Below, one piece after another: positions 1-9,467 of a DNA stretch of 22,894 nt. A program made the translations under genes and the position numbers. The stretch lies in assembly GCF_000003605.2 (NCBI RefSeq), contig NW_003137827.1, positions 238,067 to 260,960 of the forward strand, written 5' to 3'. Origin of the DNA: Saccoglossus kowalevskii (lineage: Eukaryota; Hemichordata; Enteropneusta; Harrimaniidae). The notes beneath the pieces were generated by a model. The model had not been told where the DNA came from and made no database searches. It worked only from the letters and a program-made list of their open reading frames with translations. Positions within the stretch are counted from its first letter, which is position 1; each line of letters begins with the position of its first letter.

Positions 1-1140
1 AACATGACACGGGGTTTCAACAAAGGCCAATAAAATTTGAGCACGATTTTGCGTGACTCGGCAATATTTTGTTTTTTGAACACGTTTGGTTTTAACAAAA
101 AACGCACCCGATTCTCTCGATGTCGAAGTATAAAAAAATGTACGTTCTTTCTTAGACCAAATTTGAACACGCACTCGGCTGGAAGGTTCTACGCGTTACC
201 GAAATAACGTTTACGACGCGTTTGCAAGACTGTTGATTATTTTCTTCTTTTAAAGCTACCAGTGCACGTGTATAAATATTTTTTTCTATTTTTTTTTACA
301 TTATTGAGGGAATAAAGGATGGCACATCGCACATTTCTGTGTGATAACAGTGCAAAGACGTTGACGTATGCAATATTGGGCGAGACATACATAGGTAATA
401 AACGATAATGACCAGACTTGAACGAATAGTGGCGGGTTTGTTCAGTTTTCTGGGTTCCGAGATGAACGCAACTGCTGTAATCTCTTCGCAAACACAAAGG
501 ATTAAACATTTTGCACGTGCCGAGATCCCATAAAATGGAGGTAATTTGACCCCGTGCGTTATGATATGACATCACGTAATCTAATTTAGATAGTAGTGAT
601 TTATAAAACGCAATATTGACCAGCGGTTTGCCCTTTGCTCCCAGCTATAATGAACGCACGAGGGCAGTTATGGCATAAACCCCAGACTACTAAAGAATAA
701 TAGCTTGATCCTAACTCAACTTCAAGCCGACTCTGATAACCCCGAACTACACCGCAGTTCATGTGTCGACGTCAGGTGTATACCGAGAAGGCAGTGATTT
801 ATAACCTGACAAAGTTCTTAAAGAAATCAAAGTCAATGTCACCAGCGTCGAAAACGATGAACGTGTGTGCTTGGGTTTGAATTACGTTTAAATTCTCACA
901 TACCTAGTCTAAGATTTTACCAACTGTTTTCGTGATAAGTTCCAACGTCGAGGTTGACCTTTCAAGTGATTGCGATATAAATGCCACGCCGGTGAGTTTA
1001 AGTACGCAAAAAAAAAAAAATGGCACGACAATACATATGCAAATGTTCACCCTTCGAGCCTCCTATCACGTGTTGTGCTACGAATATTTCTTTTCAAATT
1101 CTATTGATAACTCTTTTCATTGGCACAAGTTGAAACATTG
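1..1140. other. No gene recognised
   Basis: AT-rich sequence. A 112-codon open frame at 237-575 (minus) has no recognisable motif or splice context. An A13 run sits at 1008-1020. Confidence 0.6.
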
Positions 1141-1187
1141 GCAAGGGCGGGATTCGAACCCCAGCCACCTAGATTCCAGGGCAGTGC
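1141..1187 (-). mobile_element. tRNA-like / SINE-head fragment
   Basis: The minus strand carries GGTTCGAATCC (1150-1160), a perfect polymerase III box B, preceded by an anticodon-arm-like CCTGGAATCTAGG and followed by CCGCCCTTGCC. The T-stem is only partly paired and no box A or acceptor partner is visible at tRNA distance. A degraded tRNA-derived SINE is more likely than a working tRNA. Confidence 0.45.
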
Positions 1188-1194
1188 GTTGTCT

Positions 1195-2588
1195 TTCGTA
1201 TAACAAAGATCGTGATACAAAAAATGCTTGTATTCAAGTTCTATTTGTAGGTTAACTCTCTCGTTAGCAAAAAATACGAGATAAAGATGTACTTTCAACC
1301 GCTCGCCTAAATGCCAAAAGCATGTTCATAGACGTGAATCACCATCAAAATAAATAATTCGTCGTGTGACTTACCTTAATTCCATATCAGTATCCATATC
1401 AGGGCACAGATTAGAACACTAGTGACTCCTATAATCAATGAAAAGCAGACTTCTCAAAAAGACTAAGAAAGACCCAATACAAGTTCCTTTATGAGCTCAA
1501 TTGCCCAGTTTCGTTTTATATCTAGCGTGATTCAAGTTATCTAAATTTGTATTGAGCAGTTTTTCGTTTACCGTGTGTGCCGCGCCGCAACCCATGGTCG
1601 CTTGTCCCTTCTTTGCTATCATTGTGACGTTGCGGTTGTTGAATGATGTCTTGTTAGCGCGTCACGCCATGATCCAGTTTCAACAACACGACCATGTTGA
1701 TTCAACGAAGTGAGCCAACGATTCATTCTCCGGTATAGTATGCTCAAAATTATTGCCGATTTTGTCTTTCAAAAATACAATATGAACGAACAAATATTTT
1801 CAATGTTGTTGTTCGATACTCCACACTGTACACAGCTATGAACCATACATGTTGCGTTTGTAGAACATTATTCGTCAGATGAAGAATCAAAACGCATGTG
1901 CAGTGATTATTACTGTACGTACCAAAATAACCAGTGTACATGCGTACTAGAGAATTGCATTGTTATGTTGAGCGAGAACTCAGATGTGTACGAGAAAGGC
2001 GTTTTTCAGACTCAGATAATCAGATAAATCAAAGCTCAATGAATCTGTCAATATATACAGACCGAAGCGAATTATACCATGATGACAACTTTGCGAGATC
2101 CTTGTCTTTACTGTAGAGAAGAGGAGTAATAAAATGAGGCACAGAATAGAAATCACCTTGGCGTGTTTCATAGTAGCCAAAAAAAAAAAAAAATCTCCCG
2201 ATTTGGAAATATTTTGATTTCCAGTGACCTTAATTTATCAATTTCCTGTCTTTTTTTGTTCCCGTTAGCGCACTAGTAAGAGTTATATATTTACCAAAAA
2301 ATTGCCAAATGTACTAATATGACGTGGTGAAAATATGAATGATGGTAGATTTAGTTACCCGCTCCATCGAGTGAAATAAAGTGAACACCTTCACATAGAT
2401 CAGAATTGATCACTTGAACATAATATAACAATATACATAAGTAAACACCCCCAAACCCGTTACATTTGACAACACATTACATGTTTTACATTACAAAACG
2501 TATTAAACTTTACCAAAGTTAAAATCAACATGTAGTGCTTCTCGACAAATCAGACGTGTATCGTCAATACAATCAAACGTTGAAAACA
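1195..2588. other. No gene recognised
   Basis: Only short chance frames (for example 1750-1941 minus and 1980-2180 minus). An A15 run lies at 2179-2193. No repeat family or splice-bounded exon could be seen. Confidence 0.55.
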
Positions 2589-2719
2589 TCACGCATTTCT
2601 TACAAACAAATTAACATCTCTGAAAAACGCCACCACAAAGCATCCTCCGGGGCCCAGGCTAGCCACATTTGTATCTGAGCTGTACACATTCCCGTCGAAG
2701 AGGGCGTCCTCGCATGCAC
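2589..2719 (-). other. GC-rich island, possible terminal exon
   Basis: A sharp GC-rich patch in AT-rich flanks. On the minus strand an acceptor-like TTCATTAG (AG at 2721-2720) leads into a frame encoding ACEDALFDGNVYSS followed by GPGGCFVVAFF and ending in TGA at 2589-2591. A second minus frame and a plus-strand frame are also open across it, so openness does not prove coding. No upstream partner exon was found. It could equally be a piece of a repeat. Family not recognised. Confidence 0.25.
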
Positions 2720-2722
2720 CTA

Positions 2723-4830
2723 ATGAACTTGAAAAATAGCGACGTAACAATACCAACCACTGAAATTGTTGTTACGATTTAATTAAGACGTTGAATTTTG
2801 AAAACAATAAACAACACTGACACAAGGGCAAAACACTACTCATTCACTTATACTAATTAGTCATTTTCATGTTGATACATCAAATGATACCTTTACTCTG
2901 ATTATGACCATCCTACTTTCAAATTTACTGACTAATTTGTCAACACAGCATCATATGCGAAAAATTGGGTATTGACATCTATAAATACATCACAACACCA
3001 TAACCGTTGCTTTACGTAGATTTTCTACAATTCCGAGATGCACTCCATTTCCGGCAACATATCAACGGACCTCAATGCGTAATTGATACACCTTCCAGTA
3101 CACAACAAACTTTTTCTTCTAAGAACATTTTACTGAAGCAGGTGTCGAAACGACATGTGACCTGAGTACAACACGGACAGAAATTGTTTTTTGAAAAACC
3201 TACAAAATATGTATAGGCGAAATCTACGCGTCTATTTTCCTTCATGTTGGATCTGAAAAATTGTTTTATCCGCCATTTGCATAAACTACAAACGAATGAT
3301 TCCACCGTAGCTCTGACTGAATAGCTACCTATAAAAATACAGGTGGTAAGAACTTAGTCTATGGTCAATTCAACATAATAACGAAATGTATATCTATTCT
3401 GACTTAGCCAATGGTGTGCATTATGTATAATGCCATCCCATTACGTAATCGTCTGTTGTCTGTGCATAAGAAGGTGTTTGTGATGAAAATATAGTTTCTC
3501 AATATCTGTGCACGTTACTGAAACGTATGACGGCCGGGTCAAATCTGTAGCATACTTAGATGGGTGGAAGTTCACAAGTTATTGTTAATTGTAATTACAT
3601 AATTCCATACATATATCATGTACACAAATCTACAGTGCACCGGATCACGTGGATGGCAGTGGTGATACACGGAATTAATGGGATCAACGAGGATAACTAG
3701 GGCAATGACCTATATGATTCAACTCCCGATTTTCCTTAATCTTGTCCCTATCTAAGAAGTAATATAACATATCGCAATAATGAGTTCATACGTTAGACCA
3801 TTCAGCAAAACAACACGTCCGTCAATATCAATTCATTAATAGGACGGACATATCTTAACTACCGGTACTGAAAGCCAGTGGGCATTTAATAGTACCAATA
3901 TTTGTGTATTTCATAAAAGTGGTACTGGCCATAATATGCAGCTTAGTTTGTTTTTATGGAAAAAATACTTTTTTTTAATCGTTGTCGTGTTGGTGTTGGT
4001 TATTTGTGTCTGTGGCGTGGTAGGTGAGCAGACAATCATAACATACTTTATGTCGTTTTAGTTGTTTATTGGATAATAAAAATATAGAAAAATATAGATG
4101 AATCAGGTGTTAGATTGCACCACGTTTTGCTCAATTTGGTCATAGTAGTTTTGTAATTTTTCCACATTAATAGTTTATGTTCATAAATGTTTATCCTTGT
4201 GTTAAAATAATTACGAATTATGATTTACGATCGCGTAAATTGTTATTACGAAATATAAGTGGCGATGTACTTTGCTGAGGGAACTGATTATTTGATATTT
4301 TATTTTGAAACGTTTCAGGTCTGTAGTAGAATAATTATGCACAGAAATTAACAATTTAAACATTATTTCAACTATTAAATTCACAATTCATATTGATAAT
4401 TGTGACCCCTCTGTATAATGGATAATCCACTTATTTGACATAGACACTTTCTTTGACAAATACAGTTTAGTGCCAAGTGGCATGTAGGGCCACTCATGTC
4501 TGTTTTCTAGACACCTCCCCAGATGGAGTTCAAATTCATGCCTTTCTAAAAAAAAATACCGTGTATGACTAGACTTGTTGTTGTCAACACACAGTCGCTG
4601 GCGCCCGGAGTAACTATTCAACAAAAACGTCAGCACATAACAAAAATATGCATATTGATATGAAAGAATGGTCAAACTTAGCAGCTTATACGAAACATTC
4701 TTGGAGCGTATCCAGATCGGTGTAAAACTACAATATACAGACATAGGGGGACATTTCGAATAAAAACAACAACTTACATGAAACATTGTTCACTTTGAAT
4801 TATTTGTTTTACTCAAATTCAGAAGCAAAT
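2723..4830. other. No gene recognised
   Basis: AT-rich. The open frames at 3072-3305 (minus, Cys-rich but motif-less) and 4388-4786 (minus, 132 codons) lack recognisable domains, splice signals or a promoter, and their lengths are within chance for this composition. Confidence 0.5.
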
Positions 4831-4834
4831 ACAT

Positions 4835-4840
4835 TTTATT
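4835..4840 (-). terminator. Polyadenylation signal AATAAA of the deiodinase-like gene
   Basis: The plus strand reads tttatt, so the minus strand has AATAAA. It lies about 95 nt beyond the distal SECIS-like element and sits at the start of the duplicated unit. The matching place in the other unit has lost the hexamer (AAAAATAG), so the duplication appears to have pushed the working 3' end outward and kept both stem-loops in the transcript. G/T-rich stretches follow downstream. Confidence 0.55.
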
Positions 4841-4934
4841 GTTAATCACATCTTAGTCGTAGACCTATACACGTCCACAATAGTTGAACATTATATTTGT
4901 AAACATAAATGTCTTTCAAATTAATAGATTCGTT

Positions 4935-4977
4935 ATCGGATTACAAGAAGTCAATATTTTTTCTTAATAATCGTCAT
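4935..4977 (-). promoter_or_regulatory. SECIS-like element, copy distal to the stop codon
   Basis: Same 43-nt core as the proximal copy; only two bases differ, both in the apical loop (AAAATATTGAC). This copy also has a 7-bp outer helix: ATTGATA upstream pairs with TATTAAT downstream, one G.U included, across an internal loop of about 8 nt on each side. By eye it is therefore the better-formed SECIS of the two. It lies about 790 nt past the stop and about 95 nt before the polyadenylation signal. Confidence 0.74.
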
Positions 4978-5181
4978 TATTCCATTATCAATGAATATAC
5001 TGCATAGACGTGTGTAGGTGTAGAATTAATCATGAAATACACTCTATTTTTGTTAATTACATCTAATTTCATCAATTCAATGTGTACCACTAATTCATAT
5101 ATCAAAGTCCAGGACCTATACACGTCCACAGTAGTTTGACATATCTTTCAGAGACATGTCCCTCAAAGTATTAGATTCGTT

Positions 5182-5224
5182 ATCGGATTACAAGAAGTCA
5201 ATGCTTTTTCTTAATAATCGTCAT
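5182..5224 (-). promoter_or_regulatory. SECIS-like element, copy proximal to the stop codon
   Basis: The minus strand reads ATGA, then C, a GATTA arm, TT, an AAGAA arm, an 11-nt loop AAAGCATTGAC, TTCTT, G, TAATC and CGAT. GATTA pairs with TAATC and AAGAA with TTCTT. The ATGA/CGAT pair supplies the tandem G.A core, and an A-run opens the apical loop 13 nt after ATGA, as SECIS elements require. It lies about 540 nt after the stop. The base before the 3' GA is C rather than the usual G or T. The outer helix is weak in this copy. SECIS elements direct selenocysteine insertion at UGA from the 3' untranslated region. Confidence 0.72.
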
Positions 5225-5762
5225 TATTCCAAGATCAATGACTATACTGCATAGACGTATGTAGGTACAAATTCCTTGCATATATGGTTGTACACACTAG
5301 TGTTAAAACTGTCTTTATAGTGATTGTCTTGCTGATGTACATAAAAATTCAAATATTACATTTTTTCACTGGTGCTCGGCATTTTGATAAAGTAATGATA
5401 TACACCAACAACTACTGATTGGTTATATTAAATCAAAGTTGCATTTTGCTTAAGTTGTCTTTTGCTGTAAAAAAAATGTCATGCGTACAATTTTATCTTA
5501 ATCTCATCTTGGACCAACTTAAATCATGGAATTACACAGATTCGGAATGATACAATGCATGCACACGATGACAAATATGTGAGTACTCTGAATAATTGTT
5601 TTAAGAAACAAAAAATGAAACGTTTTCAACACAATTTTACCAAAAGCGGGCAGATCAATGATAACCAGTTTAGTGACAATATGAATTCAAAATGGCACCA
5701 GCGAACTTACTAGACCTACAAAAACGGTGTCTTACTATGTATAGATTTACACCAGATTAATT

Positions 5763-6009
5763 TTATTCGTTCTGTGCTTCCATCCACTCACGAAGATCAG
5801 TTGTCAGGAGTTTATCAGGTGTTTTCATCTGTTGAACAATGTTGCGACCAGTGAAGGCAAGCTGACCATCTTTAATTGCCAGAGATCTATCTGGCCAACA
5901 CCAGAACGTCTCGTCAAATTTGTTGTCCATGTCGTCAACAACAACACGAACTTTGCTTGTATCGTAGGGGTCAGAGGTCACTGTATCAGGAATGATGTAC
6001 AGCAAATCT
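5763..6009 (-). CDS. dio: Deiodinase-like exon 4 with stop (residues 218-299)
   Basis: The acceptor reads TTATTCTGTAG (AG at 6011-6010). The first base, A, completes the split Arg codon AG|A. It encodes DLLYIIPDTVTSDPYDTSKV, the VVVDDMDN block, WPDRSLAIKDGQLAFTGRN and the C-terminal helix LREWMEAQNE, ending in TAA at 5763-5765. In vertebrate deiodinases the equivalent block is Val-Val-Val-Asp-x-Met-x-Asn followed by a Pro-Glu-Arg loop, so the match is close. AATAAA overlaps the stop codon. Confidence 0.92.
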
Positions 6010-9000
6010 CTACAGAATAAATAAACATTTTTGAATTAACACACATATTGTATTATGACGTATGTCACTTTTAGTCATCATATTGGAAATATGCAAACAC
6101 TGTTCCCCTTAAATTTTCAGCCAATCGCAACCTGACGTTTGTACTGAAATATTTGAATGTATAATGTATTATCTATTTAAACCTATAGTAGAACATTTTA
6201 ATCAAATTATAAATAACCATTTTTTTTTGAAAACCCATTTCTCCTTTTTCATTTTCCCATAATATGTGTTGGGCCAGTCAATGTCCCGTTTAGTAAGAAC
6301 ACATGTTCATCACAGGAATTTTCACTAATACTTCGGTGGTGAAGTGAAGACGGTGGGGTTGTGTATGCGTGAACTTGTGGTCGCGTGAGCCATTATCCAG
6401 CCATTGTTCAGAACACTTCATCATTTGTGTGATACCACGTGTTGCACCGTCCTTACGGTGAGGGAATGCAACGAGTGGTCGCGATGGTACATGTATTGTA
6501 TAAATGAGGTGTGCATTGTACATCTAGGTCGACATTCCATCTTTGATCATCGGAGCAAAATCTCAAAAGTCTGGCTTGTAACATGATGTAAACATTGGTA
6601 AAACAATACAGATGCTGTTAGCAGCAATGATGTACTCGATAAGTCCTTACCTGGCCCTGTCTATTCTTTCCTCAATCGTGATTGGTTGTTTAGCGTCACT
6701 GAACGTAGTGCCCATCTTCCAGCCCTCAGTTGAGTGTGCTTCCAAGATATAAACCAAAATGATATCCGCCTTATCTTTATAGTCCATGTAGAGGGCGTGT
6801 AGTGCACCACCGTGTACAATGCCCTGGTACAAACAGAAATAAGTAGAAAGTTGATCAACTGCCATCCAATATGGCCTCGTTTATGTTCCCTGCAGTGAAG
6901 TATTGTGATGAAGTCGATGGGCATATAATTATAATATTATCACGTGATCGAAAACATGTCCAGTATTAGCTGCAAATGCCTTCTAATTGATATCCCCCTG
7001 GTTATTAATACTTTGAAGTTATTCGCAGCAAACTACAAAAAATACCTCGCTTTATTTTACGCACAATTTCCAAATAACAAGAGGTCATTCGGCCGCTTCA
7101 GTAATACCACACGTGATAGAGGGACTGTGGTAAAACCTTCAAAATCGTTTTAAGAACTGATAGATAACTCAGTTTTAGACGTATAATAATGCATGTAAAA
7201 TGAAATGTTCACCCTAACAATGGTTGACATGATATAGTTTCAGCGAACCGAAGACCTCATTTGTCAACCGAAGCGAAGTCGTGGATAATATTAGTCTACG
7301 ACGTCACTCGAACAAGTGATATCAGGTGATAAACTTTGTATCACAAGACCAAATCTAAGTGTCAAATCGATAGAGAAATTGTTATTTTACGGAACTACGC
7401 TTACGAATCATGACGTCACGTCTAAGACCGTTGGTAGCCGACGCTTTCCCGAGTGTTATCAAGAATTTTTTACGCTACTGCCGCGTGATTTGATTTCCCA
7501 AACTGTTTGAGCACACTCAGACTGATGACGTTTGTCGTGCATATCGCCACATAAAAATTAAATATCAGGTCACTACTGTGAATGATATGCATCATGGCCA
7601 AGTAATTATACATAATCCCCGCCATCCCGAATCTGTGTGACGTCATCGTTGTATCTCCACATTGTGACGTCCCACCTCGGTGATGGCGAATCTGCATGTA
7701 TATTAAAGAACTATGTTTACCTATTAAGCACGAATCAGATTTGTACATTGCGATATGTGTCAATGTCTACCTCCATCCGGCTTTTACGGAAATAACTTTT
7801 CAAGGAGGCACGATGCGAGGCAATATTTTTAAAAACAAGCAAACTTGCCTTTACTATGTGACTATATTATTTGAGAGAAAATGTTGTTGCTTGTTCTTTC
7901 AGTCGAGCTTGTCTCATTAACTTGTCGGAGAAAGCGCAAGAGAGAAAAAAAGAAAAAAAAGGGAAACAGTCTGGAGCGTCGGAGCCACAACTGGGCGGAT
8001 TTGTGAAAGTAGTTGAACCGCCTGAATTTATAGTAGTTCATTGAGGGAAACAAATATTCAAGGAAAGACCTAATAAAAGTAAATCACTGCTCTAAAACTT
8101 GTTTTACTCATAGTTCTGTGCTCATATATTGCATTTGTTATCCTCTGGGAGATTGCCTTCTACGACTGAGTGTCACAATGTTTGTCGGTGTCATAACATA
8201 CATGTAATTATTATCTCCAACAACGGTCGACAGATATAAAGTGTTGTGACCCCAGCGCTCATCACACGTGTTCACGCTTCCTTTGATAGCCGCCGACACA
8301 CTGCTGATAGTCACGTGATGCAATAAACTACACACATACTAATAGTAAAGAACATGGCCCAGATAACTCTCTTACCGATAGCGGGGGTCAGCTCAATGAT
8401 GAGGCAATAATTAAAAGTGGTCGATCTTTGTTGATAATTAAATCAACCACGGGGATACGTTTTCCCGTTTCCATGGAAACTAACTCCACATCTTCCGGTA
8501 CTTTATCTCCGAGTGCGACCCTGGGTTTGCGATTTGGTAGCATTCTTTCCGGCACTTCGAGTATACCCTTGAGCTTGCCAACAACCTGTGAATAAATATA
8601 AATCGTCAATAGTAAAATCTAAAATTCATTGAAGATACAATGTAACTGCAAGTATTACTGTTTGATACTGTATAATGACAGAAACCTTTGACTAGGATTT
8701 ATCACTGAAACTGAAAATGCTGTGTGTGTTTTTTTTTTGCAGCGCCTACCTGGGTATTCGTACGATAAAACCATAACATTCTCTAATGCGCATGTGCACT
8801 GGTACATCCAATAACAATGCGCTGGAGTATAAGTTTTGATTTGTCGTCCAACAAATAATGTTATGTCTTATCTTCAAACGCAACATTACAGTTGATGATA
8901 AATCATAATCCAATTTCGTCTACAGGATGACGTAACCAACAACAATTGTCCATCTTACATCTGTTGAGTCACTAATTACATCTGCACCCTCTATTTCCAA

Positions 9001-9318
9001 ATAAATAAATAAAACAATACGACCCACCGCGCGATTCCCAATACATACCTCAGGGTCATCTGCGAAATTGATGACTGCGACACTTTCTATCATCGCATCG
9101 TCTGGAATTTGACTCGTCTCGACCCCGGCATCCTTCAGTGCCTGTTTCGTAAAATGAACATGAATATCTGACATTGCCCTGACAACATCGGGTTTGGTAG
9201 GGTCAGCCTTCTCATTGAACATCTTCTGATACGCGTCTGATTTGCTGAGTTCCTTGTATCTATCGATGGCCTTTATAATCAATGATTTGTTTTTGGTGAA
9301 GTGATCTGCTTCAGCCAT
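5763..9318 (-). CDS. dio: Iodothyronine-deiodinase-like selenoprotein, four coding exons
   Basis: Coding exons on the minus strand are 9318-9049, 8585-8376, 6823-6651 and 6009-5763, giving 299 residues plus TAA. The family has a thioredoxin fold and removes iodine reductively from iodothyronines with a selenocysteine. Seen here: residues 91-160 lead into the active site, with TGA as residue 156 in Ser-Leu-Ser-Sec-Pro-Pro-Leu. Next come residues 180-195, the ADIILVYILEAHSTEGW stretch (Glu188, His190, Trp195). EERIDRAR follows at 211-218, VVVDDMDN at 240-247, and WPDRSLAIKDGQLAFTG at 256-272. Introns are phase 0, 0 and 2, all GT/AG, and the frame is kept throughout. The ATG at 9316-9318 has G at -3 and +4. 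The N-terminus is hydrophilic with no membrane anchor, unlike vertebrate DIO1-3. The second catalytic His (DIO1 His174) aligns with Pro207. The family assignment is firm; the substrate and orthology to any one vertebrate type are not. Confidence 0.92.
6010..6650 (-). other. Intron 3 of the deiodinase-like gene
   Basis: 641 bases, GTAAGG...CTGTAG, phase 2. The short open frames at 6290-6523 (minus) and 6404-6586 (plus) overlap here and look like chance frames. Confidence 0.88.
6651..6823 (-). CDS. dio: Deiodinase-like exon 3 (residues 161-218)
   Basis: The acceptor reads TTTGTACCAG (AG at 6825-6824) and the donor GCCAG|GTAAGG (GT at 6650-6649). The 173 bases enter in phase 0 and leave two bases of an Arg codon. 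It encodes GIVHGGALHALYMDYKDK, then the central strand ADIILVYI, then LEAHSTEGW. This is the family's second active-site block (Glu188 and His190 match the catalytic Glu/His of DIO1). ITIEERIDRAR follows and matches the family's LxxR helix. Confidence 0.92.
6824..8375 (-). other. Intron 2 of the deiodinase-like gene
   Basis: 1552 bases, GTAAGA...TACCAG, phase 0. This is the largest intron and it directly follows the selenocysteine codon exon. Several short open frames inside it have no recognisable product. A cluster of CRE-like TGACGTCA sites lies at 7300-7670. Confidence 0.88.
8376..8585 (-). CDS. dio: Deiodinase-like exon 2 with the selenocysteine codon (residues 91-160)
   Basis: The acceptor reads TTTATTCACAG (AG at 8587-8586) and the donor TCG|GTAAGA (GT at 8375-8374), phase 0 at both ends. 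It encodes VVGKLKGILEVPERMLPN..., then the linker before the thioredoxin-fold strand (IPVVDLIINKDRPLLIIASS). The TGA lies 15 bases before the donor and is followed by CCC CCG. Conventional gene finders would stop here and either truncate the protein or skip the remaining exons. Confidence 0.92.
8388..8390 (-). other. In-frame TGA read as selenocysteine (residue 156)
   Basis: The minus strand reads TTG AGC TGA CCC CCG CTA TCG then the donor GTAAG. In deiodinases the active-site selenocysteine is followed by Pro-Pro or Pro-Ser, exactly as here. The coding sense continues in two downstream exons with family motifs, which argues against TGA being a real stop. The residue two before Sec is Leu; DIO1 has Cys there and DIO2 has Ala. 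Confidence 0.92.
8586..9048 (-). other. Intron 1 of the deiodinase-like gene
   Basis: 463 bases, GTATGT...CACAG, phase 0. AT-rich with no coding signal on either strand. Confidence 0.88.
9049..9318 (-). CDS. dio: Deiodinase-like exon 1 (residues 1-90)
   Basis: Begins MAEADHFTKNKSL and ends ...NFADDPE at a donor reading GAG|GTATGT (GT at 9048-9047), phase 0. The whole exon is charged and looks helical. No hydrophobic run could serve as a signal peptide or the N-terminal membrane anchor typical of vertebrate deiodinases. The reading frame stays open for some distance upstream without another ATG, so an added upstream coding exon cannot be fully excluded. The ATG at 9318 is the first in frame. 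Confidence 0.85.
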
Positions 9319-9325
9319 GACGTCA
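9318..9325. promoter_or_regulatory. CRE palindrome TGACGTCA at the start codon
   Basis: A perfect cAMP-response-element palindrome touching the initiator ATG. Two more perfect copies lie in intron 2 (7411-7418 and 7638-7645), with half or near sites at 7300-7306, 7526 and 7665-7670. Binding is not shown by sequence alone. Confidence 0.35.
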
Positions 9326-9366
9326 GATACTGTGGGTGTGCTGATGATATCAGAAAAGATAGAGTG

Positions 9367-9372
9367 TATATA
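9367..9372 (-). promoter_or_regulatory. Possible TATA box of the deiodinase-like gene
   Basis: The minus strand reads TCTATATACACTC about 50 nt before the ATG, which would give a very short 5' untranslated region. This is only motif evidence in AT-rich DNA. Confidence 0.3.
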
Positions 9373-9467
9373 GATTAAAACCTGGACACGGTATTATTTA
9401 AAGCGTTATAACAAGCTTCAAGGCATTAGAAAATCGCCTACAGTAACGAAGCGTGAGTCGGCGTTTA

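Larger units (their letters stand above)
4831..5275 (-). repeat. Tandem duplication in the 3' untranslated region
   Basis: Two adjoining units, about 4831-5035 and 5040-5275. They align from the TTGTTAAT(C/T)ACATCT stretch through CCTATACACGTCCAC and the stem-loop to ACTGCATAGACGT. The SECIS-containing block 4925-4984 matches 5172-5231 at 58 of 60 positions with a constant 247-base offset and no gaps, while the flanks differ by roughly a quarter. This uneven divergence suggests that the stem-loop is constrained. Confidence 0.85.

Noticed and set aside
237-575. 112-codon minus-strand frame
   Set aside because: No motif, splice context or coding-like composition.
1141-1212. A functional tRNA gene on the minus strand
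   Set aside because: Box B is perfect, but the T-stem is mispaired and no box A, D-arm or matching acceptor stem could be found.
4388-4786. 132-codon minus-strand frame just beyond the selenoprotein gene's 3' end
   Set aside because: No recognisable motif. An open frame of this length is expected a few times by chance in a window of this size and composition.
8388-8390. TGA as a premature stop making a pseudogene
   Set aside because: It sits exactly at the family's Sec position before Pro-Pro, all four exons are intact with canonical splice sites, and SECIS-like elements lie in the 3' region.
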